This document shows, piece after piece, positions 1 to 9,044 of a stretch of DNA of 46,887 nt. Where the stretch lies: NCBI GenBank assembly GCA_028278625.1, contig JANQDY010000026.1, positions 1 to 46,887 on the forward strand. Reading direction: 5' to 3'. Within the stretch, counting starts at the first letter, position 1. Every line of letters begins with the position of its first letter. The position numbers were made by a program, and so were the translations under genes. The stretch comes from Thermodesulfobacteriota bacterium (GTDB taxonomy: Bacteria; Desulfobacterota; DSM-4660; Desulfatiglandales; Desulfatiglandaceae). The notes under the pieces are model-generated. The model searched no databases and was not told the DNA's origin. It worked only from the letters and a program-made list of their open reading frames with translations.

Positions 1-102
1 TTTCTATAGCAAAATGTAAGTCGAAAATCAAGGCAAAAGCGATTTTATTCGCAAGTATTTCAAATGGTTAAATTGGTTTTACTTTTTACAGGACCATCAA
101 TC

Positions 103-122
103 TTGTACCTAAATTGTACCTA
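103..122. repeat. Tandem direct repeat beside tRNA-Arg 3' end
   Basis: TTGTACCTA occurs twice (103-111 and 114-122) with an 11-bp period, about one helical turn. It lies roughly 60 bp beyond the 3' end of the minus-strand tRNA-Arg, which is where integrases of tRNA-targeting elements bind. No integrase gene is visible in the 100 bases to the left, so a role as an integrase arm site is only a guess. Confidence 0.35.
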
Positions 123-179
123 GAGAGGATTCGAAAACAGGCGGCATCAGCTTGGGATTTTGTAAAGCATTGATATCAC

Positions 180-256
180 TGGTGCCCCCGGCATGACTCG
201 AACATGCGGCACCCAGATTAGGAATCTGGTGCTCTATCCACCTGAGCTACGGGGGC
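180..256 (-). tRNA. tRNA-Arg (anticodon CCU)
   Basis: Cloverleaf on the minus strand. The acceptor GCCCCCG (256-250) pairs with CGGGGGC (190-184), followed by discriminator A and an encoded CCA (182-180). The anticodon arm is CCAGA-TTCCTAA-TCTGG, giving anticodon CCT (Arg, codon AGG). The T arm contains TTCGAGT. tRNA-Arg(CCU) is a common integration target. The sequence left of the 3' end holds a tandem repeat but no recognisable gene. Confidence 0.95.
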
Positions 257-266
257 GTTGGCGTCT

Positions 267-294
267 TTTTTACCACAATCGGACCGTATGTCAA
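267..294 (-). promoter_or_regulatory. Sigma-70-type promoter of tRNA-Arg
   Basis: On the minus strand TTGACA (294-289), a 16-bp spacer and TAAAAA (272-267) precede the tRNA 5' end by 10 bp, the usual arrangement for a tRNA gene. The -35 is perfect and the -10 matches four of six positions. Confidence 0.6.
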
Positions 295-323
295 ATGAAT
301 TAGAGGGGAGGGTTAAAAAAATA

Positions 324-351
324 TTGATTTTCCGATTCGCGTATTTATAAT
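324..351 (+). promoter_or_regulatory. Promoter of tRNA-Ala / hisB
   Basis: TTGATT (324-329), a 16-bp spacer and a perfect TATAAT (346-351) lie about 70 bp upstream of tRNA-Ala. It is divergent from the tRNA-Arg promoter. With no terminator visible between the tRNA and hisB, it may also serve hisB. Confidence 0.6.
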
Positions 352-420
352 ATACAGTTCTATGTGAAATCAGGCGGCAAATCCGCTTTTTCACAGAGAC
401 AGAATGTTTTCCGCTCAAGT

Positions 421-496
421 GGGGGTGTAGCTCAGTTGGGAGAGCGGTACGTTCGCAACGTACAGGCCAGGGGTTCGAATCCCCTCATCTCCACCA
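421..496 (+). tRNA. tRNA-Ala (anticodon CGC)
   Basis: A 76-nt cloverleaf with encoded CCA. The anticodon arm is GTACG-TTCGCAA-CGTAC, giving CGC, which reads GCG (Ala). The acceptor GGGGGTG pairs with CATCTCC and contains the G3:U70 wobble pair that is the alanine identity element. The T loop is TTCGAAT. The hisB start codon lies only 27 bases past the CCA, so the two are probably co-transcribed and the mRNA is released by 3' tRNA processing. Confidence 0.95.
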
Positions 497-523
497 TCTT
501 CTTTGAAGGAAACAAAGGGATTG

Positions 524-1114
524 ATGGCTAGAAAGGCGACCATAGACAGAAAGACCAAAGAAACAGCGATCACCCTGGACCTCAACCTCGATAGTACAGC
601 CCCATCCACCATCGATACCGGAATCCCTTTCATGAACCACATGCTGGACCAGATCGCGGCCCACGGCTTCATGGAGCTGAACATCAAGGGGCGCGGCGAT
701 ACGGAGATCGATTTCCACCATACCGTGGAGGACCTGGGAATCTGCCTGGGACTTGCTTTAAAGCAGGCCCTGGGAGGAAAAGAAGGGATCAGACGGTACG
801 GCGAAGCAACGGTTCCCCTGGATGAAACCCTGGTCAGGGTGGTTCTGGATATCTCCAACCGACCGTTCCTCGCTTACCGGCTGCAATTTAAAAGAAACAC
901 CACGGGGTCTTTCGATGTGGGCCTGATCAAGGAGTTTTTCAGGGCCCTGGCCTTCAATGCCGGAATCACGCTTCACATCGATCTCCTTTCCGGGGATGAA
1001 CCACACCACATTTCTGAGGCTGCCTTCAAAGCATTCGGAAAAGCTTTGGACATGGCCACCCGATTGGAAAGTCGACTAAATGGAAAACCGCCCTCTACAA
1101 AGGGGCTCCTTTAG
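524..1114 (+). CDS. hisB: Imidazoleglycerol-phosphate dehydratase
   Basis: Catalyses dehydration of imidazole-glycerol phosphate to imidazole-acetol phosphate in cytosolic histidine biosynthesis. At 196 residues it is a monofunctional IGPD of normal length. The two manganese-binding motifs are present: DFHHTVED (residues 63-70) and EPHHISEAAFKAF (about 159-171), and the family C-terminal PSTKG is at 190-194. The ATG at 524 is preferred over an in-frame TTG at 503: it follows an AAAGG stretch and gives the usual N-terminus (MARKATIDRKTKET). It starts 27 bp after tRNA-Ala and is followed by a lipoprotein gene and then hisA, so it heads a partial his cluster without hisH or hisF. Confidence 0.95.
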   Translation: MARKATIDRKTKETAITLDLNLDSTAPSTIDTGIPFMNHMLDQIAAHGFMELNIKGRGDTEIDFHHTVEDLGICLGLALKQALGGKEGIRRYGEATVPLDETLVRVVLDISNRPFLAYRLQFKRNTTGSFDVGLIKEFFRALAFNAGITLHIDLLSGDEPHHISEAAFKAFGKALDMATRLESRLNGKPPSTKGLL

Positions 1115-1165
1115 CAGTTTGACTCATCCTTATCATTGGAAATTGGATTTTCAGGCGAGGTGCTC

Positions 1166-1918
1166 ATGTTTGAAAGAACGATCCGAAAGGTCAAAGTTAA
1201 GCGGCTATGGTTTTTCAACTTGCTGTGCGTCCTTCTTCTTTGGAGCTGCCAAAAGGACGTGAAGCCCAAAACATATCCATCCAGCCTGAACCAGGAAATC
1301 CAAAAGGTCGTGGATGTGGGCTTTCGGGCGGCCATGACCAGCGGGCCGGCCCCCAACATGGTGGAGAACCCCATCACGGGCAGCGCCTTTCTTTCCGAGC
1401 CGGTCAATGAGAAGATCGTAAGGGAAATGAACGGGCTCCTGACCCAAAAACTCATGACACATAAGGAGTGGAGACTTGTCCCTCCCGGCCAGGCCAGAGG
1501 CGTTTTGGCAAGCATCGTTGCCAAGGACAGGAAAATGGAAACGACCCCTTTGGAGAGATTGCAGTCGGTGGGAAACACCTTTGGGGCGGATGCGGTTCTG
1601 ACGGGATATATCTACCGATGGCAACAACGGGTGGGAAGCGATTATGCCGCGGAAAGACCCGCTTCCGTTTCATTTGATCTTATCCTCGTGCGACCGTCAA
1701 ACGGTGCAATCATGTGGCGGCGGCACTTTGATAAGACACAGCAATCCCTTTTTGCGGACCTCTTTGATTTTGATACCTACGTCAAAAGCTCGGGGACATG
1801 GCTGACCGCCGAAAAACTGTCGGACCTGGGCCTTGAGAAGCTTGTCAGGGAAATGCCGGGACCGTTAAAACCAGAACAGAAGGAAAAGAAAACCAGTGCT
1901 GATCATTCCGGCAATTGA
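1166..1918 (+). CDS. Putative lipoprotein of unknown function in the his cluster
   Basis: 250 residues. Basic N-terminus, hydrophobic stretch (residues 14-26) and a lipobox-like LLWSC with Cys28 followed by Gln, so an outer-membrane lipoprotein is likely; Trp at -2 of the lipobox is unusual. The rest alternates helices with a segment GADAVLTGYIYRWQQRVG...SFDLILVRPSNGAIMWRRHFDKTQ that resembles the CsgG/TolB-N/LpoB-like fold of assembly lipoproteins; this is fold-level resemblance only. The ATG at 1166 follows GAGG with good spacing. It ends 23 bp inside hisA, so the two are translationally coupled. I do not recognise a named family, and a histidine-related role is unlikely from sequence. Confidence 0.75.
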   Translation: MFERTIRKVKVKRLWFFNLLCVLLLWSCQKDVKPKTYPSSLNQEIQKVVDVGFRAAMTSGPAPNMVENPITGSAFLSEPVNEKIVREMNGLLTQKLMTHKEWRLVPPGQARGVLASIVAKDRKMETTPLERLQSVGNTFGADAVLTGYIYRWQQRVGSDYAAERPASVSFDLILVRPSNGAIMWRRHFDKTQQSLFADLFDFDTYVKSSGTWLTAEKLSDLGLEKLVREMPGPLKPEQKEKKTSADHSGN

Positions 1919-2627
1919 TATCAAAAACGGAAAATGCGTGAGGCTCCGGCAGGGCCGCATGTCCGATGAGACCATTTTTTCGGACCAGCCCCACGAAATG
2001 GCCAAAAGATGGTTTGATTTGGGCGCCGAAAGACTCCATCTTGTGGATTTGGATGGTGCCGTCAGCGGAAAACCCGTCAACCGGGAAACCATCCGCCGTA
2101 TTGTTGAGGCGGCCCCCATTCCCGTGGAATTGGGCGGGGGCGTGCGGGACATGGAGACGCTTCGGGCCTATTTCGATCTGGGCCTCACATACATGATTCT
2201 GGGAACCGTGGCCCACAAGGACCCGGATTTTGTAAAAGAGGCCTGCCGATTGTACCCGGGTCGCATCATTCTGGGCATTGATGCGCGAGAAGACCGGGTT
2301 GCGGTGGAAGGCTGGACCGAGGAAGTGAACCTGACCCCGGCGGCCCTTGCGGCGCAATTCAAAGATGACGGCCTATCGGCAATCATCTACACGGACATTA
2401 ACCGCGACGGCATGCGGACCGGCTGCAATGTGGCGGCAACCCGTGCCCTTGCCAGAAAAAGCCCGGTTCCCGTCATTGCTTCGGGCGGCGTTTCCCAACT
2501 GGCGGATGTTCTCGAGATTCTGCCCCTTGCGGAGGACGGGGTCATGGGTGTTATCACCGGAAGGGCATTGTATGACGGCAGCCTCGATCTCGCCGCCGCC
2601 ATCAAAGCGTGCCGCCAGCACCCATGA
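1896..2627 (+). CDS. hisA: Phosphoribosyl-formimino-AICAR-P isomerase (HisA)
   Basis: Isomerises ProFAR to PRFAR, the fourth step of histidine synthesis. A complete 243-residue (beta/alpha)8 barrel. The N-terminal MLIIPAIDIKNGKCVRLRQG carries catalytic Asp8 and LGIDAR carries Asp129. Phosphate-binding glycine loops occur at ELGGGVRD (79-85) and ASGGVS near the C-terminus. VDLDGA early in the barrel and TDINRDGM fit HisA rather than HisF. The start is GTG at 1896, preceded by AGAAGGAAAAG inside the upstream lipoprotein gene. Confidence 0.95.
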   Translation: MLIIPAIDIKNGKCVRLRQGRMSDETIFSDQPHEMAKRWFDLGAERLHLVDLDGAVSGKPVNRETIRRIVEAAPIPVELGGGVRDMETLRAYFDLGLTYMILGTVAHKDPDFVKEACRLYPGRIILGIDAREDRVAVEGWTEEVNLTPAALAAQFKDDGLSAIIYTDINRDGMRTGCNVAATRALARKSPVPVIASGGVSQLADVLEILPLAEDGVMGVITGRALYDGSLDLAAAIKACRQHP

Positions 2628-2637
2628 AATTGCCGGG

Positions 2638-2665
2638 TTGACATTTTGCCCGCGCGACATAATGT
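2638..2665 (+). promoter_or_regulatory. Possible promoter before yqeY
   Basis: A perfect TTGACA (2638-2643) lies in the hisA-yqeY gap. A -10-like TAATGT (2660-2665) is 16 bp downstream; CATAAT overlapping it is closer to consensus but only 14 bp away. It could start the yqeY-dnaG-rpoD transcript. Confidence 0.4.
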
Positions 2666-2723
2666 TTGGAAATAGTTGATACCCATGCGGAACCGTTAAT
2701 TTCCATTTTTGACAAACCGGTGA

Positions 2724-3173
2724 ATGACCATGTCCCTTCAAGCACGAATCATTGACGATCTCAAGAAAGCGATGAAAGAAAAGGACGCCGCGCGCCTCTC
2801 CTGTCTACGAATGTTGAAGACCGCCCTCAAGAACCTTCAGGTGGAAAAACGGCGGGAATTGCAGGAAGGTGAGATTCAAGGGGTCATTTCATCGATGATC
2901 AAAAAAGGGAAAGAGTCCGCAACGGAATTCAGAAAAGCCGGTCGCGAGGATCTAGCCCTTAAGGAAGAATCAGAGGTTGCCGTTCTGTACGGGTATATGC
3001 CCCAACAACTGGCACCCGAAGAGATTGAAAGGATACTCAAGGAAATCATCCTGGAACTATCCGCCGAAAAACCGTCGGATCTGGGAAAAGTGATGAAGGC
3101 AGCCATGTCGAAAATGGCGGGAAAAGCACAAGGGAAAGAGGTCAATGAAGTCGCCAGGCGGCTGTTGACCTGA
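2724..3173 (+). CDS. yqeY: GatB/YqeY domain protein
   Basis: 149 residues matching the YqeY family, which resembles the C-terminal tRNA-binding tail of GatB. Typical features are the start SLQARIIDDLKKAMKEKDAARLSCLRMLKTALKN, then EEIQGVISSMIKKGKESATEFRKAGR, the YMPQQL motif, and DLGKVMKAAMSKMAGKAQGKEVNEVARRLL. Its biochemical role is not settled. It commonly sits directly upstream of dnaG in many bacteria, as here. A second in-frame ATG at 2730 is an equally plausible start, and neither has a strong ribosome-binding site. Confidence 0.9.
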   Translation: MTMSLQARIIDDLKKAMKEKDAARLSCLRMLKTALKNLQVEKRRELQEGEIQGVISSMIKKGKESATEFRKAGREDLALKEESEVAVLYGYMPQQLAPEEIERILKEIILELSAEKPSDLGKVMKAAMSKMAGKAQGKEVNEVARRLLT

Positions 3174-3392
3174 ATGGATCCCCGTAAGCATCCAAACGCC
3201 TTTCGACAGTACCGTGTTTTTGAAATAGAGATTCCTTGGAAGACCGTAACCCAAAAAAATCGCGCTGTATTTACCGCCTGTACGGTTGATCAATTCCGGC
3301 AGGCATTTTTATGATCAGGACGTTTCACCGGCGGACCCGGTTTACCCGGAATTCAAACCGGACGGCATAGGGCAGAATCGTCCCGGGATCCC

Positions 3393-5171
3393 ATGACAAG
3401 AAGAACCATGAGAAGCTATCAGTCTGCCAAAGAAGAGATAAAGCAGGCAGCCGATATCCTTTCGGTGGTAGGACAGTACGTTCAGCTGAAAAAGGCCGGA
3501 AAGAACTTTGTTGGGCTCTGCCCTTTTCACGGAGAAAAAGCACCCTCCTTTACGGTGAACCAGGACAAACAGATGTTCCACTGTTTCGGGTGCAAGAAGG
3601 GTGGGGATGTATTTGATTTCTGGATGGAATATCACGGCCTTACCTTTCCGGAAGCGCTCAAGGACCTGGCCGATCGATACAACATCCAGGTCCCTCGAAA
3701 GCGCTTTTCGCCGGAGGAAAAGAAAAAGGCCGATGACAGGGAACGTCTCTACCGGATCAATGAACTGACGGCCCGGTATTTTCAAAGAGAGCTGGCACAC
3801 CCCTTGAGAGGAAAGCCGGGTCGGGATTACTTGAAGCAGCGTTCCATCAGCCGGGACATCATTGAATCATTCCGGTTGGGCTATGCACCCAAGGGCTGGG
3901 ACGGCCTGAAACGGTTTCTTCTTAAAAACCGCGTGTCCCTTGAAACGGCCTTTGCTGCCGGTGTTCTGAAACGCAGCGAAAAGGGGAATTACTACGACCT
4001 GTTCAGGGAAAGGGTCATGTTTCCCATCATGGACCTGACCCCAAAAGAACGCGTGATCGGTTTCGGTGGAAGGGTCCTGGATGATACGCTTCCCAAATAT
4101 TTGAACACTCCGGAGACCCCCCTGTTTCACAAAGGGACATGTTTGTACGGGTTTTCCGCTTCCCGCAAAGCCATTCGGGAAACAGGGCGTGCCATCGTGG
4201 TGGAAGGGTATATGGATTGTCTGGCCCTCGTGGAACACGGTCTCAAAGAAGTGGTGGCGACGTTGGGCACCGCGTTGTCCGAAACACCCGTTCGAAAACT
4301 CAAAGGGATCGGAAAAGAGGCCATTGTCGTATTTGACGCCGATGACGCCGGGAAAACGGCCGCCTTAAGGACACTGCCCATTTTCATGAACGAACGGCTT
4401 CCCGCAAAGGCGGTTGTTCTGCCCAAAGGGGATGACCCTGACAGCTATATCAACCGCAAGGGTCGCGATGCTTTTTCGGAATTCATCGATGCGGCCCCTT
4501 CCCTCTTTGATTTTTACGTGGATCAGAAATTTGGATCCCGCAACCGGAACATTGAACACAAAGTCAGCACCCTTGAAGAGATTCTCCCCATAATGGCGAA
4601 AGTGCGCAACGAAACGCAACGGTCATTGTACATCAGGCGACTGAGCGAAAAAACGGACATCGCGGAATCGGTGCTCTTTTCGGCACTCAAGGGCGTCACA
4701 CAGTCCTCGGCAAAAGGGCCTCTCAGAAATGGCATCAAAGGGCAAATGACACCCTTTGGCGCCGATCGAACCGTGGATGACGGTCTGTTGCTCAATCTTT
4801 TGCTCCACTTTCCTGAAACCGTGGGAGACCTTAAGGGCCGTCATTGCAGGTCCCTGATCACTGATCCCACGATCCGAAGGATCGTTGATATCATATACGA
4901 CGGGCACGGGGGACCGGAAACCATGACCTTCGAGGCGATCCAGGCCCGCCTCGATCACGAGGAAGACCGCATTTGGCTTCGGGAATTCGGTTTCCGTCCC
5001 GCTTTTTGTTCCAATGAAGAAGTGAAGCAGGCGGTGCGGGAATTTATCGAAAAAGCGCGGAAAAACGAGCAAAAGAGCGCTTTGGCGGCGACCAGGGCCA
5101 AGGGAGACGCCACGGCCATTAACGATATTTTAATTGCAAAAAGAAACGCACAGGGCGGCGGGCCCGTTTGA
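3393..5171 (+). CDS. dnaG: DNA primase
   Basis: Makes RNA primers at the replication fork. 592 residues. The N-terminal zinc-binding domain has CPFH (Cys43, His46) and CFGC (Cys64, Cys67). The catalytic core has RNA-polymerase-like motifs, and the TOPRIM domain contains [11 protein letters not shown] (about 269-279) and [12 protein letters not shown] (about 312-323). The poorly conserved C-terminal third should be the DnaB-interacting domain. Start uncertain: ATG 3393 or ATG 3408, neither with a strong ribosome-binding site. The 219-bp gap before it holds no recognisable gene. It overlaps the region just before rpoD, forming the macromolecular-synthesis operon. Confidence 0.95.
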   Translation: MTRRTMRSYQSAKEEIKQAADILSVVGQYVQLKKAGKNFVGLCPFHGEKAPSFTVNQDKQMFHCFGCKKGGDVFDFWMEYHGLTFPEALKDLADRYNIQVPRKRFSPEEKKKADDRERLYRINELTARYFQRELAHPLRGKPGRDYLKQRSISRDIIESFRLGYAPKGWDGLKRFLLKNRVSLETAFAAGVLKRSEKGNYYDLFRERVMFPIMDLTPKERVIGFGGRVLDDTLPKYLNTPETPLFHKGTCLYGFSASRKAIRETGRAIVVEGYMDCLALVEHGLKEVVATLGTALSETPVRKLKGIGKEAIVVFDADDAGKTAALRTLPIFMNERLPAKAVVLPKGDDPDSYINRKGRDAFSEFIDAAPSLFDFYVDQKFGSRNRNIEHKVSTLEEILPIMAKVRNETQRSLYIRRLSEKTDIAESVLFSALKGVTQSSAKGPLRNGIKGQMTPFGADRTVDDGLLLNLLLHFPETVGDLKGRHCRSLITDPTIRRIVDIIYDGHGGPETMTFEAIQARLDHEEDRIWLREFGFRPAFCSNEEVKQAVREFIEKARKNEQKSALAATRAKGDATAINDILIAKRNAQGGGPV

Positions 5172-5194
5172 AATTGAATGATTCAGGAGGCCAT

Positions 5195-6967
5195 ATGATG
5201 GAGAAAAACGCGGACATGGTCAGTCTCAAGAAGTTGATCAACACAGGAAAGAACAAGGGCTATGTGACCTTTGAAGAACTGAATGATGACCTGTCCGAAG
5301 AAATCATTTCCTCGGAAGAGCAGATTGATGACCTGATGATGATGTTTGAAGAATTGGATATCATGGTCATTGACGAAAACACCAAAAAGAAGATCGAGAA
5401 ACGCAAAAAGGCCAAAAAGGAACGGATTAAACAGGAAGACAGGGGTGCTGCTTCCTTTGATATGGCGGATACCGCATCGCGCGTCTCAGATCCCGTAAAA
5501 ATGTATCTCAAGGAAATGGGCCGCATCTCACTTTTAACCCGCGACGGAGAAGTTGAAATTGCCAAGCGCATAGAGGCGGGTGAAAAGGAAGCCCTTGAAG
5601 CCCTTTTGACTTGCGGCATCGGAGTGGAGCACATTATCAAGCTGGGAGATCGTCTGAGAGAGACGGAAGTCAAGCTCAAAGATGTTATCAATGACCTGGA
5701 AGACGACGACAACTTCATGCAGATGGGTGAAAAAAAGGAATCGCTCATTCATCTCATTGATCAGATCCAGGAACTCAATATCGGCCTTCGTCAAAAACGT
5801 CGTGAGATGGTAAGACGGAGCACTTCGGAGGAGACCCGAAATCGTCTGAATGCACAAATCCAGGAAGACCAAAAGAAGATTCTGTCAATTGTCAGTTCTT
5901 TCAGTCTTGAAAAACGGCAGCTTGAAAGGATGTTGGAGAGTTTCCGGGAAGTCCTGAAAGTGGTGGAAGACGCTGACAAAAACATCGCCGAGTGCATGCT
6001 GCAAGCGGGTGGAAAGCCCATCAGCTATTTGAACCGGTGCGTCTCCCAGATTTCCGAATCCGCCGCGGATGATGAAATTATCCAACCCATTAACTTGAAG
6101 AAATCGGTACTGATGTCGCTCAAGGCCAAGGCCGACGCATCCCGAAGGGTTGTCAGACAGGTGAGGGAAAGGACCAACATGACGCCCAGGGAATTGAAAT
6201 CGGAATTGGAGCGTGTTGAAACAAGCCTTGAAAAAGCGAGCCGGGCGAAATCGGAACTGATTCAGGCCAATCTGAGACTGGTGGTGAGCATCGCCAAAAA
6301 ATATACCAACCGGGGACTCATGTTTTTAGATCTCATTCAAGAGGGGAACATCGGTCTGATGAAAGCGGTTGACAAATTCGAATACCAGCGGGGATATAAA
6401 TTCAGCACATACGCCACCTGGTGGATACGACAGGCCATCACCCGTGCAATCGCCGACCAGGCCAGGACCATCCGTATACCGGTCCATATGATAGAAACCA
6501 TCAACAAGCTCATGAGAACTTCCCGGTATCTGGTTCAGGAACACGGGCGTGAACCCACGTCGGAAGAGATCGCCGAGAAGATGGAGTTTCCCCTGGACAA
6601 AGTGAGAAAGGTTTTGAAGATCGCCAAGGAGCCCATATCCCTGGAAACACCCATCGGTGAAGAAGAGGACAGCCATCTGGGGGATTTCATCGAAGACAAG
6701 AATATTCTTTCACCGGGAGACGCAGTGGTCAATTTTGGGCTGGCCGAACAAACCAGGAAAGTTCTGACCACCCTCACGCCACGGGAAGAGAAAGTGCTCC
6801 GCATGCGGTTCGGTATCGGCGAAAAGGCGGATCATACCCTTGAAGAAGTGGGAAGGGATTTCAGCGTAACCAGGGAACGTATCAGACAGATAGAAGCCAA
6901 GGCCTTGAGAAAACTGCGGCATCCGAGTCGAAGCAGGAAACTGAAAAGCTTCATGGACAATAACTGA
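5195..6967 (+). CDS. rpoD: Primary sigma factor RpoD (sigma-70)
   Basis: Housekeeping sigma factor, 590 residues. Region 1.1 lies near the N-terminus ([24 protein letters not shown]) and region 1.2 is [17 protein letters not shown] non-conserved helical insert follows. Regions 2.1-2.4 include [34 protein letters not shown] and [20 protein letters not shown]. Region 4.2 is [32 protein letters not shown] 5195 is chosen because AGGAGG lies 4 bp upstream; a TTG at 5168 overlapping the dnaG stop lacks a site. Co-transcribed with dnaG. Confidence 0.97.
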   Translation: MMEKNADMVSLKKLINTGKNKGYVTFEELNDDLSEEIISSEEQIDDLMMMFEELDIMVIDENTKKKIEKRKKAKKERIKQEDRGAASFDMADTASRVSDPVKMYLKEMGRISLLTRDGEVEIAKRIEAGEKEALEALLTCGIGVEHIIKLGDRLRETEVKLKDVINDLEDDDNFMQMGEKKESLIHLIDQIQELNIGLRQKRREMVRRSTSEETRNRLNAQIQEDQKKILSIVSSFSLEKRQLERMLESFREVLKVVEDADKNIAECMLQAGGKPISYLNRCVSQISESAADDEIIQPINLKKSVLMSLKAKADASRRVVRQVRERTNMTPRELKSELERVETSLEKASRAKSELIQANLRLVVSIAKKYTNRGLMFLDLIQEGNIGLMKAVDKFEYQRGYKFSTYATWWIRQAITRAIADQARTIRIPVHMIETINKLMRTSRYLVQEHGREPTSEEIAEKMEFPLDKVRKVLKIAKEPISLETPIGEEEDSHLGDFIEDKNILSPGDAVVNFGLAEQTRKVLTTLTPREEKVLRMRFGIGEKADHTLEEVGRDFSVTRERIRQIEAKALRKLRHPSRSRKLKSFMDNN

Positions 6968-6998
6968 TCCGGCCCTGGCACCTGCAGCCGCTTTTTGC

Positions 6999-7027
6999 TT
7001 GACAAATCCCGGCTGAATGCGCATTCT
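6999..7027 (+). promoter_or_regulatory. Probable promoter of tRNA(CAU)
   Basis: A perfect TTGACA (6999-7004) lies about 100 bp upstream of the tRNA. With 17-bp spacing the -10 would be CATTCT (7022-7027), a poor match, so only the -35 is convincing. Confidence 0.4.
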
Positions 7028-7103
7028 GTTTAGTTATCTGTTGCAAGACTCAGACGCCAGTTACCCAAAAGCCCATGAAGGCATGTTTTGGGTCATGGCT
7101 TGA

Positions 7104-7179
7104 GGGCCCATAGCTCAGTTGGAAGAGCCACCGGCTCATAACCGGTAGGTCCCTGGTTCGAACCCAGGTGGGCCCACCA
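7104..7179 (+). tRNA. tRNA with anticodon CAU (Met or lysidine-Ile2)
   Basis: A 76-nt cloverleaf with encoded CCA. Acceptor GGGCCCA pairs with TGGGCCC. The anticodon arm ACCGG-CTCATAA-CCGGT gives CAT; the T loop is TTCGAAC. The first acceptor pair G1:C72 rules out initiator tRNA-fMet. Sequence alone does not tell elongator Met from tRNA-Ile2, whose C34 is changed to lysidine by TilS. Confidence 0.9.
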
Positions 7180-7244
7180 AAATTGACAACTTCGCAGTTT
7201 TTTGTATGGAAATGATTCACCCGAAGCGGGAATGGAGACTTTAG

Positions 7245-7286
7245 GAAGGGCGCATCCTCTGGCGGGATGCGCCCTTCAGCTTTTTT
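7245..7286 (+). terminator. Rho-independent terminator
   Basis: A perfect 13-bp stem, GAAGGGCGCATCC (7245-7257) with GGATGCGCCCTTC (7265-7277), and a 7-nt loop, followed after AGC by six T. It ends the tRNA transcript just before the Nif3-like gene. Confidence 0.85.
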
Positions 7287-7314
7287 GAATTAAGGGGTGG
7301 AGGCCGGACGTCCT

Positions 7315-8160
7315 ATGATACCGACGGTGGGGGATTTTCTGCGATTGATCGAGCGCATTGCGCCCACAAAGCTGGCAGAGCCTTGGGACAACCCGGGTCT
7401 TCAAATCGGGGATTCGGGGACGAAAATCAGAAAGGTCTTTTCTTCCCTGGATCCCACCTTGGACACGCTGGTCCGCACCCATAAAAACGACGCTCAAGTT
7501 CTTTTCACTCACCATCCCCTGATCTTCAAACCCGTTTCACATATAGAATGCAGTACCTATCCCGGTAAAATCCTGGCCGAGGCGGCAAGGAAGAATGTTG
7601 CCGTTGTTTCCGCGCACACCAATCTGGATATTGCCAAAGGCGGCATCAACGACATCCTTGCGAATCTGATGGGGCTCGAGGACATCGAAGTCCTGAAGCC
7701 TCATGATGGCGCGCCCGAAGCCGGACTGGGAAGAATCGGCAATCTGCCCCAGCCGTTGGATCTATTGGGCCTGTCAAACGCATTAAAAAGTGCGCTTGGC
7801 GCAACCCACATCCGCATGGCGGGCCAAGCCGGAAAGCATCGAATAAAACGCATTGCCGTGGTTGGCGGCTCAGGCGGCAGCATGGTGTCAATTGCCGCAA
7901 AAATGGGTGCCCAGGCACTGATAACCGGCGACATCGGCCATCACGCGGCATTGGAGGCAACATTCTTGGGCATCGCCCTTATTGACAGCGGGCATTTCCA
8001 TACGGAGCAGTTGGCATTTAATATCTTTAGCCGAAATTTGGAGAGATTTATTCAGGAAGAAGGTTGGGAAGTTGCGGTTCTAACGGACGAAATCCAGACA
8101 GACCCCATCAGGGTTTTTTCCGATAACCAAAAGGCTCAAGATGCTGCGCCGCAGCTTTAG
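7315..8160 (+). CDS. Nif3-like dinuclear metal center protein
   Basis: 281 residues of the Nif3/YbgI/DUF34 family (often labelled GTP cyclohydrolase 1 type 2). The metal-ligand motifs are visible: LFTHHPLIFK near residue 65, SAHTNLDIAKGGIND near 105, GDIGHH near 210 and DSGHFHTE near 225. The short form lacks the central insertion found in Bacillus YqfO. Function of the family is unsettled. ATG 7315 is used; an in-frame GTG at 7297 would add six residues. The next gene, a coiled-coil zinc-ribbon protein, starts about 70 bp downstream on the same strand. Confidence 0.85.
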   Translation: MIPTVGDFLRLIERIAPTKLAEPWDNPGLQIGDSGTKIRKVFSSLDPTLDTLVRTHKNDAQVLFTHHPLIFKPVSHIECSTYPGKILAEAARKNVAVVSAHTNLDIAKGGINDILANLMGLEDIEVLKPHDGAPEAGLGRIGNLPQPLDLLGLSNALKSALGATHIRMAGQAGKHRIKRIAVVGGSGGSMVSIAAKMGAQALITGDIGHHAALEATFLGIALIDSGHFHTEQLAFNIFSRNLERFIQEEGWEVAVLTDEIQTDPIRVFSDNQKAQDAAPQL

Positions 8161-8228
8161 ACTTCCCGACTTAAGGTGCACAAACCATGGTCACACGACC
8201 TGAGATGTGAAAACAAGAGGTGAATACA

Positions 8229-8966
8229 TTGGAACAAACCATGAAACATCTGATCGGCCTTCAGGCTTACGACACCCGCATTAAGGAGAAGCTTACACAG
8301 AAGAGAAACGGCCCGGTGGCGATGCAGCGTCAAAAGGAAGCCCTGGAAGCCGCGGAAGCGCAACTCCAGGAAGAAATGGACAAACTGGCGTCCCATGACA
8401 GCCTGAGCCGTGAAACCGAGCGAGAGATCCAGGACCTTGAGGAACGCTTGAAAAAAGCGGAAACGAAATTGTCCAGCATTGCCTCAAACAAGGAATACCG
8501 GGCAGCGCTCAAAGAGATCGAAAACATCAAGCAGGAAAAGGAGTCATTGGAAATCACCGTTATTGAGCTGATGGAACAAAAGGATGAACTGGTAAACGCC
8601 TGTAACGACAATCGCAACAAAACAGACGCCTTAAAACAGCAGTTTGAAGAAAACCGGAAGCAGATTCTGAGGGACATGGAGATTTTGGACAAGGATCTGG
8701 AAGCGCTTGCAAAGGAGCGTGACCGCTGCTGCAAAGCCACCGATGCTTCCCTTCTCAAAAAATACGACATGCTCAGGGGCCGCAAAGACGGCATCGCCAT
8801 CACATCGGTTATCAAAGGCGTGTGTCAGACATGCCACATGACAATCCCGCCGCAGAAATTCAATGAGCTGATACGGGGGGACAAACTCATGAGCTGCCCC
8901 AATTGCGCGCGAATCATGTATTGGGGGGAGGACGAACGGTATCAAGAGGATCAGACAACGGTTTGA
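8229..8966 (+). CDS. Coiled-coil zinc-ribbon protein (CT398-like)
   Basis: About 246 residues. A long charged helical hairpin (residues 1-185, heptad-rich and Glu/Lys/Gln-dense) ends in a zinc ribbon: CQTCHM about 20 residues before CPNC near the C-terminus. This is the C4-type zinc-ribbon family seen in chlamydial CT398; function unknown, possibly nucleic-acid or protein scaffolding. Start choice: GAGGTGA (8217-8223), a 7-base match to the anti-Shine-Dalgarno complement, sits 5 bp before TTG 8229. GTG 8220 overlaps that site and ATG 8241 is 17 bp away, so TTG 8229 is favoured. Confidence 0.85.
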   Translation: MEQTMKHLIGLQAYDTRIKEKLTQKRNGPVAMQRQKEALEAAEAQLQEEMDKLASHDSLSRETEREIQDLEERLKKAETKLSSIASNKEYRAALKEIENIKQEKESLEITVIELMEQKDELVNACNDNRNKTDALKQQFEENRKQILRDMEILDKDLEALAKERDRCCKATDASLLKKYDMLRGRKDGIAITSVIKGVCQTCHMTIPPQKFNELIRGDKLMSCPNCARIMYWGEDERYQEDQTTV

Positions 8967-9044
8967 GGATTTGATTTACCGAACACAACCGCATCCCAAA
9001 CCGTCAAAGGCAGTCCCCCGGCCATCAACCGCCGTCCCACGCGT

